Source of the DNA: Parcubacteria group bacterium
GTDB lineage: Bacteria; Patescibacteriota; Minisyncoccia; Phycocordibacterales; CSBR16-119
Direction: 5' to 3'
DNA length: 48,041 nucleotides
Assembly: GCA_943356745.1 (NCBI GenBank)
Contig: CALRFT010000006.1
Span: forward strand, 1-48,041
This document shows, piece after piece, positions 25,901 to 31,978 of the stretch. The position numbers and the translations under genes are program-made. Under the pieces are notes generated by a model. That model did not search any database, was not told the origin of the DNA, and was given only the letters and a program-made list of their open reading frames with translations. The stretch's first letter is position 1, and each line of letters opens with the position of its first letter.

Positions 25901-27325
25901 ATGGAAATCGATATTCTCAAACTTACTGTAGCAAAAGCTCATGAAGATATGAAAGCAGGTCTTTATACTCCAAAAGATTTGTTTTTTGCTTGTAAAAAAA
26001 ATATTGATGAAAGAAATGATTCAATTAATGCATTCCTTGAGGTTTTTGATGATGCAGAAGAAATGGCAATAAGGGCGGGTGAGATGTTTCAAAATGGAAC
26101 AGCAACTCTTATGACTGGAATCCCTGTTTCTTTGAAAGATAATATTTTATACAAAGGTCATCGAGTGAGTGAATCATCAAAAATTCTTGAAGGATACAAA
26201 GCTCCGTATGATTCAAAAGCAGTTGAAGAGCTCAAAAAAGTCGGCGCTGTGATTATTGGACGAACAAATATGGATGAATTTGCTATGGGTTCTTCAACAG
26301 AGTCAAGTGCGTATGGAATTACAAAAAACCCATTAGACGAAACAAGAGTTCCAGGGGGTTCTTCAGGTGGAGCGGCGGCAAGTGTTGCTATGGGTGGATG
26401 TCTTGTTGCTCTTGGATCTGACACAGCGGGATCTGTTCGACAACCTGCAGGTTTCTGTGGAGTTGTTGGACTGAAGCCAAGTTATGGAACTGTTTCCCGA
26501 AGTGGGCTTATGTCTATGGGATCTTCACTTGATGTTATTGGACTACTTGGAAAAACAGTTGAATGTGCACGAGCTGCATATGATGTGATTGCTGTAGCTG
26601 ATTCACTCGACGGAACTTCTGTTTCAGATGAAATGAGAAAAGCTGTTGTTTCAAAACCAGTTACAAAAATCGGTATTCCAAGAGCCTTTGTGCAAATGGA
26701 AGGAGTCACAGAAGAAGTGAAGCAGAGATTTTTTGAAACTCTTGAAAAACTAAAACAAAATGGATATGAGATTATAGACATTGAACTTCCACATATTCAT
26801 TACTCACTTCCAACATATTACATCGTAATGCCGGCTGAAGTTTCAACAAATCTTGCGCGGTATGATGGTGTAAGATTTGGGCTTTCTGTTCCAGGAAAGA
26901 ATCCAGATGAATCATATATGAAAACTCGAGAGACTGGATTTGGGAGAGAAGTAAAGCGAAGAATCTTGCTTGGTACTTATGTGCTTTCTCATGGATATGC
27001 TGATGCATACTATAATAAGGCGATTAAGGTACGTCATAAAATTACAAAAGAAATTGAAGAAGTTCTTAAAACTGTGGATGTTATTGTAACACCAACATCG
27101 CCAGCACCAGCATTTCAGTTTGGTGAAAAACAAGACCCTCTTCAATTGTACGCTGCTGATATTTTTACTGTACCAGCAAACATTGCAGATATTCCAGCGA
27201 TTTCGATTCCAAACGGAATGAATAAGCAAAATCTTCCGCTTGATATTCAAGTCATGGGTTCATATCTTCATGATCAAGACATGCTCTCGTTTGCTCAAAA
27301 ACTCGAACAAATAATTTCACAATAG
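25901..27325 (+). CDS. gatA: Asp/Glu-tRNA amidotransferase subunit A
   Basis: 474 residues. The amidase signature is complete: SLKDN with the catalytic Lys, GGSSGGAAASVA with the first Ser, and GSDTAGSVRQPAGFCG with the nucleophilic Ser. RTNMDEFAMGSSTESSAYG is the GatA-type tRNA amidase region. It releases ammonia from glutamine for transamidation by GatB. Operon with gatC. No ordinary terminator follows; the inverted repeat at 27336-27365 lies directly downstream. Confidence 0.94.
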   Translation: MEIDILKLTVAKAHEDMKAGLYTPKDLFFACKKNIDERNDSINAFLEVFDDAEEMAIRAGEMFQNGTATLMTGIPVSLKDNILYKGHRVSESSKILEGYKAPYDSKAVEELKKVGAVIIGRTNMDEFAMGSSTESSAYGITKNPLDETRVPGGSSGGAAASVAMGGCLVALGSDTAGSVRQPAGFCGVVGLKPSYGTVSRSGLMSMGSSLDVIGLLGKTVECARAAYDVIAVADSLDGTSVSDEMRKAVVSKPVTKIGIPRAFVQMEGVTEEVKQRFFETLEKLKQNGYEIIDIELPHIHYSLPTYYIVMPAEVSTNLARYDGVRFGLSVPGKNPDESYMKTRETGFGREVKRRILLGTYVLSHGYADAYYNKAIKVRHKITKEIEEVLKTVDVIVTPTSPAPAFQFGEKQDPLQLYAADIFTVPANIADIPAISIPNGMNKQNLPLDIQVMGSYLHDQDMLSFAQKLEQIISQ

Positions 27326-27335
27326 AAAACTTTTT

Positions 27336-27365
27336 ACATAGCTCCATGATATAATGGAGCTATGT
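27336..27365 (+). promoter_or_regulatory. Operator-like 12-bp inverted repeat around -10 and start codon
   Basis: ACATAGCTCCAT (27336-27347) and ATGGAGCTATGT (27354-27365) are perfect inverted copies. Between and across them lies TATAAT (27350-27355), and the ATG of the next gene (27362-27364) is in the right arm. The layout suits a dimeric repressor, a cruciform, or an RNA hairpin that hides the start codon. A weak terminator for gatA is the alternative. Confidence 0.6.
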
Positions 27366-28078
27366 TTAATTCTGGTAACTTTGAACCAACATATTTAAAT
27401 GTCGAATACCTCTTCTTCTTGGTTTATAGACTTTTTAAAGGAATTGTAAATTTCTTTAAGGGGCTTTTTACTGGTTTTAGTGGAGAGTCGAGATTTCTAA
27501 AATTTTATACAAGCACTGGAGGTGAAGGGAACTGTAATCCATTTCTTGGTGATATTTGTTCTTCTACTACCTCTGGAGATGTTGGTGGGATTTCTTCTTC
27601 TGGAGCGGCTGCGTTTGGAATGGGGCTTCGTGTTTTTCTTATAATCCTCATCCTTCTTCTTTTGTGGGTGATTATCTACTCGTATCGTGAATGGAAAAAA
27701 GTAAAAGACGCATCGGATAAACATATTGAAGGTTTAATACCTATTGAAACACCAGAGCAAAAAGAAAATAAACGATGGAAACATGTCCAAGAGTTGATTG
27801 CAACAAACAATCCGAATGATTGGCGAATGGCAATTCTTGAGGCGGATTCAATGCTTGAAGATTTAACTATTGCGATGAACGTGCCCGGTGATACACTTGG
27901 AGAAAGACTCAAGGCTATTGAACCAAGTGATTTTCTTACACTTCAAAATGCTTGGGAAGGTCACAAAGTGCGAAACCTTATCGCTCATCAGGGAAGCACG
28001 TTTCAGCTTGATCAAAGAACAGCTCTGAATGCTATAAAGAATTTTGAAGCAGTATTTCAAGAGTTTGAGGTGATTTAA
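27362..28078 (+). CDS. Membrane protein with cytoplasmic HEPN-like C-terminal domain
   Basis: 238 residues. A first hydrophobic region (about 18-42) and a clear transmembrane helix (about 88-106, VFLIILILLLLWVIIYSY) flank an external Gly/Ser-rich loop with two cysteines. The cytoplasmic part (about 107-238) is all-helical: RWKHVQELIATNN, DWRMAILEADSMLEDLTIAM, DTLGERLKAI, then WEGHKVRNLIAHQGS, with R204 and H209 forming an R-x4-H motif, and a last helix. R-x4-6-H at the start of a helix is the catalytic signature of HEPN RNases (family knowledge), but non-catalytic HEPN-like folds also exist. A membrane-bound RNA-cutting or nucleotide-sensing role is possible but unproven. The start overlaps an operator-like palindrome. 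Confidence 0.7.
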   Translation: MFNSGNFEPTYLNVEYLFFLVYRLFKGIVNFFKGLFTGFSGESRFLKFYTSTGGEGNCNPFLGDICSSTTSGDVGGISSSGAAAFGMGLRVFLIILILLLLWVIIYSYREWKKVKDASDKHIEGLIPIETPEQKENKRWKHVQELIATNNPNDWRMAILEADSMLEDLTIAMNVPGDTLGERLKAIEPSDFLTLQNAWEGHKVRNLIAHQGSTFQLDQRTALNAIKNFEAVFQEFEVI

Positions 28079-28085
28079 AAACAAT

Positions 28086-28115
28086 AAAACCATCCTTTTG
28101 AAAAGGATAGTTTTT
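28086..28115 (+). terminator. Rho-independent terminator
   Basis: The stem AAAAC.ATCCTT/AAGGAT.GTTTT with loop TTGA and a T5 tail lies 7 bp after the stop at 28078. Confidence 0.82.
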
Positions 28116-28127
28116 AGTAAATTATGA

Positions 28128-28133
28128 TATTAT
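28128..28133 (+). promoter_or_regulatory. -10 box (TATTAT)
   Basis: TATTAT ends 7 nt before the ATG at 28141: leaderless layout. Confidence 0.5.
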
Positions 28134-28140
28134 TTTAAAT

Positions 28141-29052
28141 ATGAAAATAGTAATTACAGCAGGGGAAGCTTTTACAGATATAGATGTTTTTGCTTCTGCT
28201 GCCGCTTATTCGGAATTATTAAATCTCAAAGGTATTGAAAATCAAGTTGTTTTACCTGGAATTCTCAATGCTAGTGTGCCTAAAAAAATATTGGAATTAT
28301 TTCAGAATTTTAAAACAAATCCAACGTTTGAAGACTTTGAAGTTGTTATTGTGGATGTTTCTGAGCCTGCATTCGTTGCAAAATTTGTAGATATTGAAAA
28401 TATTTATGAGATCTATGACCATAGGTATGGGTTCGAAGATTTTTGGAGAGAAAAATTAGGTGAAAAATCCCACATTGATATGGTGGGGGCTTGCGCTACT
28501 CTTATTTGGGAAAAATATAAAGAATATGGATATTCTGAATCTATTTCACAAGCTTGTGCCAATTTAATTTCAATTGCAATTGTTTCAAATACTCTTGATT
28601 TTAAATCTTCAGTTACTACACAAAGAGACATTATTGCTTTTGAGGAGTTGTCTAAGTTTACTAATCTTTCAGACACTTGGAAAAAAGATTATTTTAATGA
28701 TGTTGAAAGCTCTATCTTCCAAGATATAAAAAATGCAATAGCTGGAGATACAAAAAAAATTAACTTCGGGGATAACGCAGTTGTTATGGGGCAATTAGAG
28801 TTGTGGAACGGTGGTTCTGTGATTTCGGAATACGCGAAAGATATTGAAGATATAATGAATTCTTTTGATGATGAAAATTGGTTTTTGAGTATAGTTTCTA
28901 TTTCTGAAAATAAAAACTATTTTTATACTAAAAGTGTTTATGTAAAAGATATATTATCAAAAATCATTCCAATTAACTTTAAAGAAGATATTGGGTTTAC
29001 TGATAAACTCTGGTTAAGGAAAGAAATTCGTAAAAAGCTTTTATTGCTTTAA
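28141..29052 (+). CDS. DHH/DHHA2-like phosphoesterase, divergent
   Basis: 303 residues, close to the length of Mn-dependent inorganic pyrophosphatases. The order of motifs fits the DHH family: TDIDVFASAAAYSELL for the D-x-D helix, VVIVDVSEP for motif II, and YDHRYGFEDFW for the DHH motif, here D-H-R. MVGACATLIWEKYKEYG is the following conserved helix. The first-motif His of GHxxPDxD appears replaced (GEAFTDID), and the C-terminal LWLRKEIRKKLLLL resembles the DHHA2 basic signature. It may hydrolyse pyrophosphate, polyphosphate or nucleotides, but the altered metal residues leave activity uncertain. Monocistronic. Confidence 0.65.
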   Translation: MKIVITAGEAFTDIDVFASAAAYSELLNLKGIENQVVLPGILNASVPKKILELFQNFKTNPTFEDFEVVIVDVSEPAFVAKFVDIENIYEIYDHRYGFEDFWREKLGEKSHIDMVGACATLIWEKYKEYGYSESISQACANLISIAIVSNTLDFKSSVTTQRDIIAFEELSKFTNLSDTWKKDYFNDVESSIFQDIKNAIAGDTKKINFGDNAVVMGQLELWNGGSVISEYAKDIEDIMNSFDDENWFLSIVSISENKNYFYTKSVYVKDILSKIIPINFKEDIGFTDKLWLRKEIRKKLLLL

Positions 29053-29057
29053 AAATA

Positions 29058-29099
29058 AAAAAAGAAAAACACCTATTTGAAAATAGGTGTTTTTCTTTT
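29058..29099. terminator. Bidirectional terminator, 18-bp arms
   Basis: AAAGAAAAACACCTATTT (29061-29078) and its inverted copy (29081-29098) are perfect. It ends the DHH-family transcript and abuts the encoded CCA of tRNA-Asp, so it could also end the minus-strand tRNA transcript. Confidence 0.88.
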
Positions 29100-29175
29100 G
29101 GCGCAGTCGACGAGACTTGAACTCGCAACCTCCCGCGTGACAGGCGGGTGCTCTAACCAGTTGAGCTACGACTGC
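29099..29175 (-). tRNA. tRNA-Asp (anticodon GTC), CCA encoded
   Basis: Full cloverleaf on the minus strand: acceptor GCAGTCG/CGACTGC, D-stem GCTC/GAGC, anticodon stem CCCGC/GCGGG with loop CTGTCAC, T-arm GCGAG-TTCAAGT-CTCGT, discriminator G and an encoded CCA. A TATAAT on the minus strand (29195-29200) lies about 20 nt upstream. Confidence 0.95.
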
Positions 29176-29227
29176 ATTTGTAACCTTGGGTAACATTATA
29201 CTAGCATATCTGCTGGTATTTTGTCAC

Positions 29228-29248
29228 TTGTGTCGAGGGAGAGAATTG
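29228..29248 (-). repeat. Duplicate of the tRNA-Met 3' end (att-like direct repeat)
   Basis: 21 bp here are identical, in the same orientation, to 29386-29406, which covers the 3' T-arm and acceptor strand of tRNA-Met plus 3 bp of 3' flank. The core is TGTCGAGGGAGAGAATTG. A 3'-tRNA duplication downstream of the tRNA is the usual mark of a tyrosine-integrase insertion; only 137 bp remain between the copies, so it would be a relic. Confidence 0.6.
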
Positions 29249-29386
29249 GTCAGGAATATTTTGCTTCGCAAAATTTCACGACCCTGCCTCAGCTGTTTCG
29301 CTTCGCTCAACATGCTTCCGGCTTTCAATTCTCTACGAAAAGCAAATAAATTTGCTTTTCTCCCTCTAAACTTTTTTTAAAAGTTT
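29240..29386. other. Cluster of nested hairpins between the tRNA-Met repeats
   Basis: The 9-bp stem AGAGAATTG (29240-29248) / CAATTCTCT (29326-29334) encloses a hairpin GGTC...ATTTTGC-TTC-GCAAAAT...GACC (29248-29283). It is followed by an 11-bp near-perfect palindrome (29337-29360) and an AT hairpin AAACTTTT/AAAAGTTT (29368-29386). GAGGGAGA and TCTCCCTC copies allow other pairings. No gene is visible here. Structured RNA or repeat-element DNA are both possible. Confidence 0.5.
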
Positions 29387-29388
29387 TG

Positions 29389-29462
29389 TGTCGAGGGAGA
29401 GAATTGAACTCTCGACCTCAGCGTTATGAGTGCTGCGCTCTAACCATCTGAGCTACCCCGAC
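29389..29462 (-). tRNA. tRNA-Met (anticodon CAT), elongator-type
   Basis: Cloverleaf on the minus strand: acceptor GTCGGGG/CCTCGAC (one G-T pair, G1-C72 paired), D-stem GCTC/GAGC, anticodon loop CTCATAA on a CAGCA/CGCTG stem with one A-C mismatch, T-arm GAGAG-TTCAATT-CTCTC, discriminator A. No encoded CCA. The paired 1-72 excludes an initiator. tRNA-Ile2 (CAT modified to lysidine) cannot be excluded. Confidence 0.9.
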
Positions 29463-29468
29463 GTCTAT

Positions 29469-29474
29469 ATTGTA
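29469..29474 (-). promoter_or_regulatory. -10 box (TACAAT) of tRNA-Met
   Basis: On the minus strand TACAAT ends 6 nt before tRNA position 1, so transcription may begin at or next to the mature 5' end. Confidence 0.5.
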
Positions 29475-29546
29475 GGGAGAGGCACTTTGGGGTGTCACTC
29501 CCATATTTTATTTGTGCGAATATTGTATTTGACAAGACTCGCATTG

Positions 29547-29617
29547 TTGCGGGATCTGGACTCGAACCAGAGTCTTCAGGTTATGAGCCTGACGAGATAC
29601 CACTTCTCTATCCCGCT
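29547..29617 (-). tRNA. Initiator tRNA-fMet (anticodon CAT)
   Basis: Minus-strand cloverleaf with an unpaired 1-72 (A1, A72), acceptor GCGGGA/TCCCGC (G2 to A7 paired), D-stem GAGA/TCTC, anticodon stem TCAGG/CCTGA with loop CTCATAA, T-arm TCTGG-TTCGAGT-CCAGA and discriminator A. The mismatch at 1-72 is the hallmark of bacterial initiators. The anticodon stem has A-T at 29-41 in place of the usual third G-C pair. CCA is not encoded. Confidence 0.88.
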
Positions 29618-29629
29618 ATATAATTTACT

Positions 29630-29721
29630 TTGCAAAACAGGGAAGCTTGGTAAGACTCAAAACCTTTCAGGTTATTCGCTCTTATGATTTCCTTTCGGAG
29701 ATACCACTTCTCTATCTTGCG
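29630..29721 (-). pseudogene. Decayed or remodelled tRNA-fMet-like copy
   Basis: The 19-mer GAGATACCACTTCTCTATC (29698-29716, plus strand) and TTCAGGTTAT (29666-29675) match the D-arm/5' acceptor and the anticodon stem of tRNA-fMet at 29594-29612 and 29575-29584. The acceptor strands CGCAAGA and TTTTGC-A still pair and keep a C1-A72 mismatch, but anticodon and T-arms do not fold. It lies downstream of a good minus-strand promoter, so it may be transcribed. Confidence 0.5.
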
Positions 29722-29750
29722 ATATTTACATACCTTTCGGCACGTCACAC

Positions 29751-29778
29751 ACTATAGCATAAATGACATTTTATGCAA
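29751..29778 (-). promoter_or_regulatory. Minus-strand promoter TTGCAT-N16-TATAGT
   Basis: On the minus strand TTGCAT (29773-29778) and TATAGT (29751-29756) are 16 bp apart, the same spacing as the promoters at 4688 and 7760. A 7-bp hairpin GCATAAA/TTTATGC (29757-29776) fills the spacer. Transcription would run into the tRNA-fMet-like copy and then tRNA-fMet. Confidence 0.55.
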
Positions 29779-29826
29779 ATTTTATTATACCCATTTCCAT
29801 AAGTCCTGTTATACTAGAGATATTAA

Positions 29827-29832
29827 TATAAT
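29827..29832 (+). promoter_or_regulatory. -10 box (TATAAT)
   Basis: TATAAT lies 12 nt before the ATG at 29845. Confidence 0.5.
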
Positions 29833-29844
29833 AGTAATTTTTTT

Positions 29845-30267
29845 ATGTATTACAACGTTGATTTACTTGCGATACTCGCAGCTTCCATAGGATCCTTTAT
29901 TTTTAGTTGGTTTTGGTATTCCCCAAAGATTTTTGGTACAGTATATCGAAAACTTCAACCTGTGATTCTTTACGAAGACTTAAGTATTAATAGAGCAAAA
30001 AAAGTAAATCGAAATGCTTCAATATTAATGTTTTTAACAAACATGATTCAAGCTTCTGTGTTGTATTTCCTTGTCTTCATCACACGAGCAGGATCAGTTG
30101 CTCAACTTATGACAATCGTATTTCTTACTTGGGCGGGATTTAGTTTGGTTAATATTATTATGGATGTTATGTGGAAAGATATTTCCCCAAAACTTATCAT
30201 TATCGATGGATTCTTTTCATTGTTCTCAAGTGTTTTGATGATGTTTATTCTTCTTCTTATTCTTTAA
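29845..30267 (+). CDS. DUF1761-like four-helix membrane protein
   Basis: 140 residues with four predicted membrane helices (about 7-27, 60-80, 85-108, 117-138). The segment SWFWYSPKIFGTVYRKLQP after helix 1 matches the W-Y-S-P...FG signature of the DUF1761 family, whose function is unknown. It begins at the first ATG after an AT-rich leader. The gene has its own promoter and ends 55 bp before tRNA-Thr; no clear terminator is present. Confidence 0.7.
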   Translation: MYYNVDLLAILAASIGSFIFSWFWYSPKIFGTVYRKLQPVILYEDLSINRAKKVNRNASILMFLTNMIQASVLYFLVFITRAGSVAQLMTIVFLTWAGFSLVNIIMDVMWKDISPKLIIIDGFFSLFSSVLMMFILLLIL

Positions 30268-30277
30268 AATACATACA

Positions 30278-30306
30278 TTGAAAAAGCTGAGTAAATAGGC
30301 TATATT
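30278..30306 (+). promoter_or_regulatory. Promoter TTGAAA-N17-TATATT of tRNA-Thr, with flanking inverted repeat
   Basis: TTGAAA (30278-30283) and TATATT (30301-30306) have a 17-bp spacer. GCTGAGTA (30286-30293) and TACTCAGC (30312-30319) are perfect inverted copies on either side of the -10. Confidence 0.65.
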
Positions 30307-30322
30307 GCTGATACTCAGCAAT

Positions 30323-30395
30323 GCCGTTGTAGCTCAGCTGGTAGAGCACTCCCATGGTAAGGGAGAGGTCTCGGGTTCGATCCCCGACAATGGCT
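30323..30395 (+). tRNA. tRNA-Thr (anticodon GGT)
   Basis: Cloverleaf: acceptor GCCGTTG/CAATGGC (one G-T pair), D-stem GCTC/GAGC, anticodon stem CTCCC/GGGAG with loop ATGGTAA, T-arm TCGGG-TTCGATC-CCCGA, discriminator T. CCA is not encoded. The next coding region starts 9 nt after its end. Confidence 0.95.
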
Positions 30396-30403
30396 CAATA
30401 TTT

Positions 30404-31084
30404 ATGCAACATTCTTGGGAACGGGAATATACAAACCCCACATTTATTTCAAAAGACGGAAAGCCTCAAGAGGACTTTCTCAAGTTTTTGAAATGGGTGA
30501 AAAAGAACAGAGTGCGAGAGTTGGAAGGATCGAGTATTCTTGATGCGGGTTGTGGTACGGGAAGAAACGCATTCTATTTGGTAGAAAAATACGATGCAAA
30601 AGTAGAGGCTTTTGATTTTGCAAAATCTGCAATCTCTTTTGCAAAAGAAAACTTTTCTCATCCACATATTTGTTTTTCTGTTCACAATATGAAAGACACA
30701 CTCTCATATTCTGATGAAAGTTTTGATTTTGTCTTTGATATCATGGCTTCGTTTTCGCTTTCTGATGGTGATAGAGAAATATACCTCCAAGAACTTCATA
30801 GAGTTTTGAAGCTGGATGGGCTCATGTATGTACGAACCCTTGCAAAAGAAGGAGACAAGAATGCTCAGTTTTTGATTAAGAATAATCCAGGAGACGATCC
30901 TGATACCTATATCCACCCAACCTTGTTGTCACAAGAAAAAGTTTTTTCAGGTCCAAGTTTTAAAGAAGTATATGAAAAATATTTTGAAGTAGTGTTTATG
31001 GAACGAAAAAGCGGGTATCAAAAATTTGATGGACAGCCATATAAAAGAAATTATTGGAATGTATATTTAAGAAAAAATGTCTAA
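30404..31084 (+). CDS. Class I SAM-dependent methyltransferase
   Basis: 226 residues from the ATG at 30404. A longer open frame from 30305 runs through tRNA-Thr and is not credible. Motif I is SILDAGCGTGRNAFYLVEKY, followed by the acidic end of strand 2 (VEAFDFAKSAI), motif FDFVFDIMASFSL and post-motif LHRVLKLDGLMYVRTLAKEG, typical of the Methyltransf_11/25 group. There is no NPPY motif, so it is not the RF methylase PrmC or an N6-adenine enzyme. Substrate unknown. It appears co-transcribed with tRNA-Thr upstream and overlaps prfB by 8 bp. Confidence 0.82.
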   Translation: MQHSWEREYTNPTFISKDGKPQEDFLKFLKWVKKNRVRELEGSSILDAGCGTGRNAFYLVEKYDAKVEAFDFAKSAISFAKENFSHPHICFSVHNMKDTLSYSDESFDFVFDIMASFSLSDGDREIYLQELHRVLKLDGLMYVRTLAKEGDKNAQFLIKNNPGDDPDTYIHPTLLSQEKVFSGPSFKEVYEKYFEVVFMERKSGYQKFDGQPYKRNYWNVYLRKNV

Positions 31085-31952
31085 AGAGGAAATTCAAAAA
31101 AAGATAGAGATACTTGAAAGTGAAATGTCTTCACCGCATTTTTGGTTTGATAAAAATACTGCTCAAGCAAAAATTAAAGAACTTCAAGAACTCAAAGATG
31201 AACTTTTGGGTGTTGGCAAGTATGATAAGCTCGGATCGGTGATTACTATTTTTGCTGGTGTTGGAGGTGATGATGCAGAAGATTTTGTTTCCATGCTCTA
31301 TAAAATGTATTCAAAGTATTGTGACGGAAAAGGTTGGCAACAAAATATTTTGAACGAAAGTGAAAATAGTAACGGAGGTTATAGAAGTATCACTCTTGAA
31401 ATTCCGAATAAAAATTCTTATGGAGTTTTGAAAAATGAATCAGGGGTTCACAGACTTGTTCGAATTTCTCCATTTAACGCTCAAGGAAAAAGACAAACCT
31501 CCTTTGCTATGGTAGAAGTTGTTCCGCTTATTGGTGATACCGAATCCTTTGTTTTGGATGAAAAAGATTTGAAAATTGAATTTGCAAAATCAGGCGGTGC
31601 AGGAGGACAAAATGTAAATAAAAGAGAAACAGCGGTGCGAATTGTTCACACGCCAACAAATATTTCTGCAGGATGTCAGAGCGAGAGAAGTCAGGAGGCA
31701 AACAGAGAAAAAGCAATGAATCTTTTGAAAGCAAAACTCGTGAAAAAATTTGAAGAAGATAAAAAGAAAGAAGAAGCAGGACTTGCGATTTCAAAGACGG
31801 TTGAGATTGAGTGGGGGAATCAAATTCGAAACTATGTTTTGCATCCTTATAAGCTTGTTAAGGATCTTCGAACAGATTTGGAAACAAGTAATGTTGACGC
31901 TGTACTCGCTGGGGATATTGAGGGATTTATTCAAGCGGAAAGAGAACTCTAA
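31077..31952 (+). CDS. prfB: Peptide chain release factor 2, shortened domain 1
   Basis: 291 residues against about 365 in typical RF2. The stop-reading loop has the RF2 type SPF (RISPFNAQGKRQTSF), so UGA and UAA are read, and the peptidyl-transfer motif is GGAGGQNVNKRETAVRI. The N terminus (SEMSSPHFWFDKNTAQAKIK) matches the start of the family domain 1, but about 60-75 residues are missing before FAGVGGDDAEDFVSML, where typical RF2 reads H/QAGxGGTEAxDW. No programmed frameshift is seen. Its presence implies TGA is a stop in this genome. Overlaps the upstream methyltransferase by 8 bp. Confidence 0.93.
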   Translation: MSKEEIQKKIEILESEMSSPHFWFDKNTAQAKIKELQELKDELLGVGKYDKLGSVITIFAGVGGDDAEDFVSMLYKMYSKYCDGKGWQQNILNESENSNGGYRSITLEIPNKNSYGVLKNESGVHRLVRISPFNAQGKRQTSFAMVEVVPLIGDTESFVLDEKDLKIEFAKSGGAGGQNVNKRETAVRIVHTPTNISAGCQSERSQEANREKAMNLLKAKLVKKFEEDKKKEEAGLAISKTVEIEWGNQIRNYVLHPYKLVKDLRTDLETSNVDAVLAGDIEGFIQAEREL

Positions 31953-31956
31953 AATT

Positions 31957-31978
31957 AAAAGCCCAAAAGGGCTTTTTA
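31957..31978 (+). terminator. Rho-independent terminator of prfB
   Basis: AAAAGCCC/GGGCTTTT with loop AAAA and T5, 4 bp after the stop. Confidence 0.88.

Noticed and set aside
29228-29406. CRISPR array
   Set aside because: Only two direct copies exist, one being part of a tRNA gene, with no spacers of even size and no cas genes.
29463-29545. Terminator between tRNA-fMet and tRNA-Met
   Set aside because: The hairpin GGGAG.GGCAC/GTGTC.CTCCC (29475-29501) is real but has no T run on either strand.
29186-29890. Open frames across the tRNA cluster
   Set aside because: They run through tRNA genes on the opposite strand and repeated hairpins, with no start signals or protein-like composition.
30305-30403. 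In-frame extension of the methyltransferase through tRNA-Thr
   Set aside because: The extension (VVAQLVEHSHGKGEVSG) is a translated tRNA gene, a well-known artefact; the ATG at 30404 lies just after the tRNA.
31077-31140. Programmed +1 frameshift in prfB
   Set aside because: The frame is continuous from the start; no in-frame TGA with a CTTT slip site is seen.
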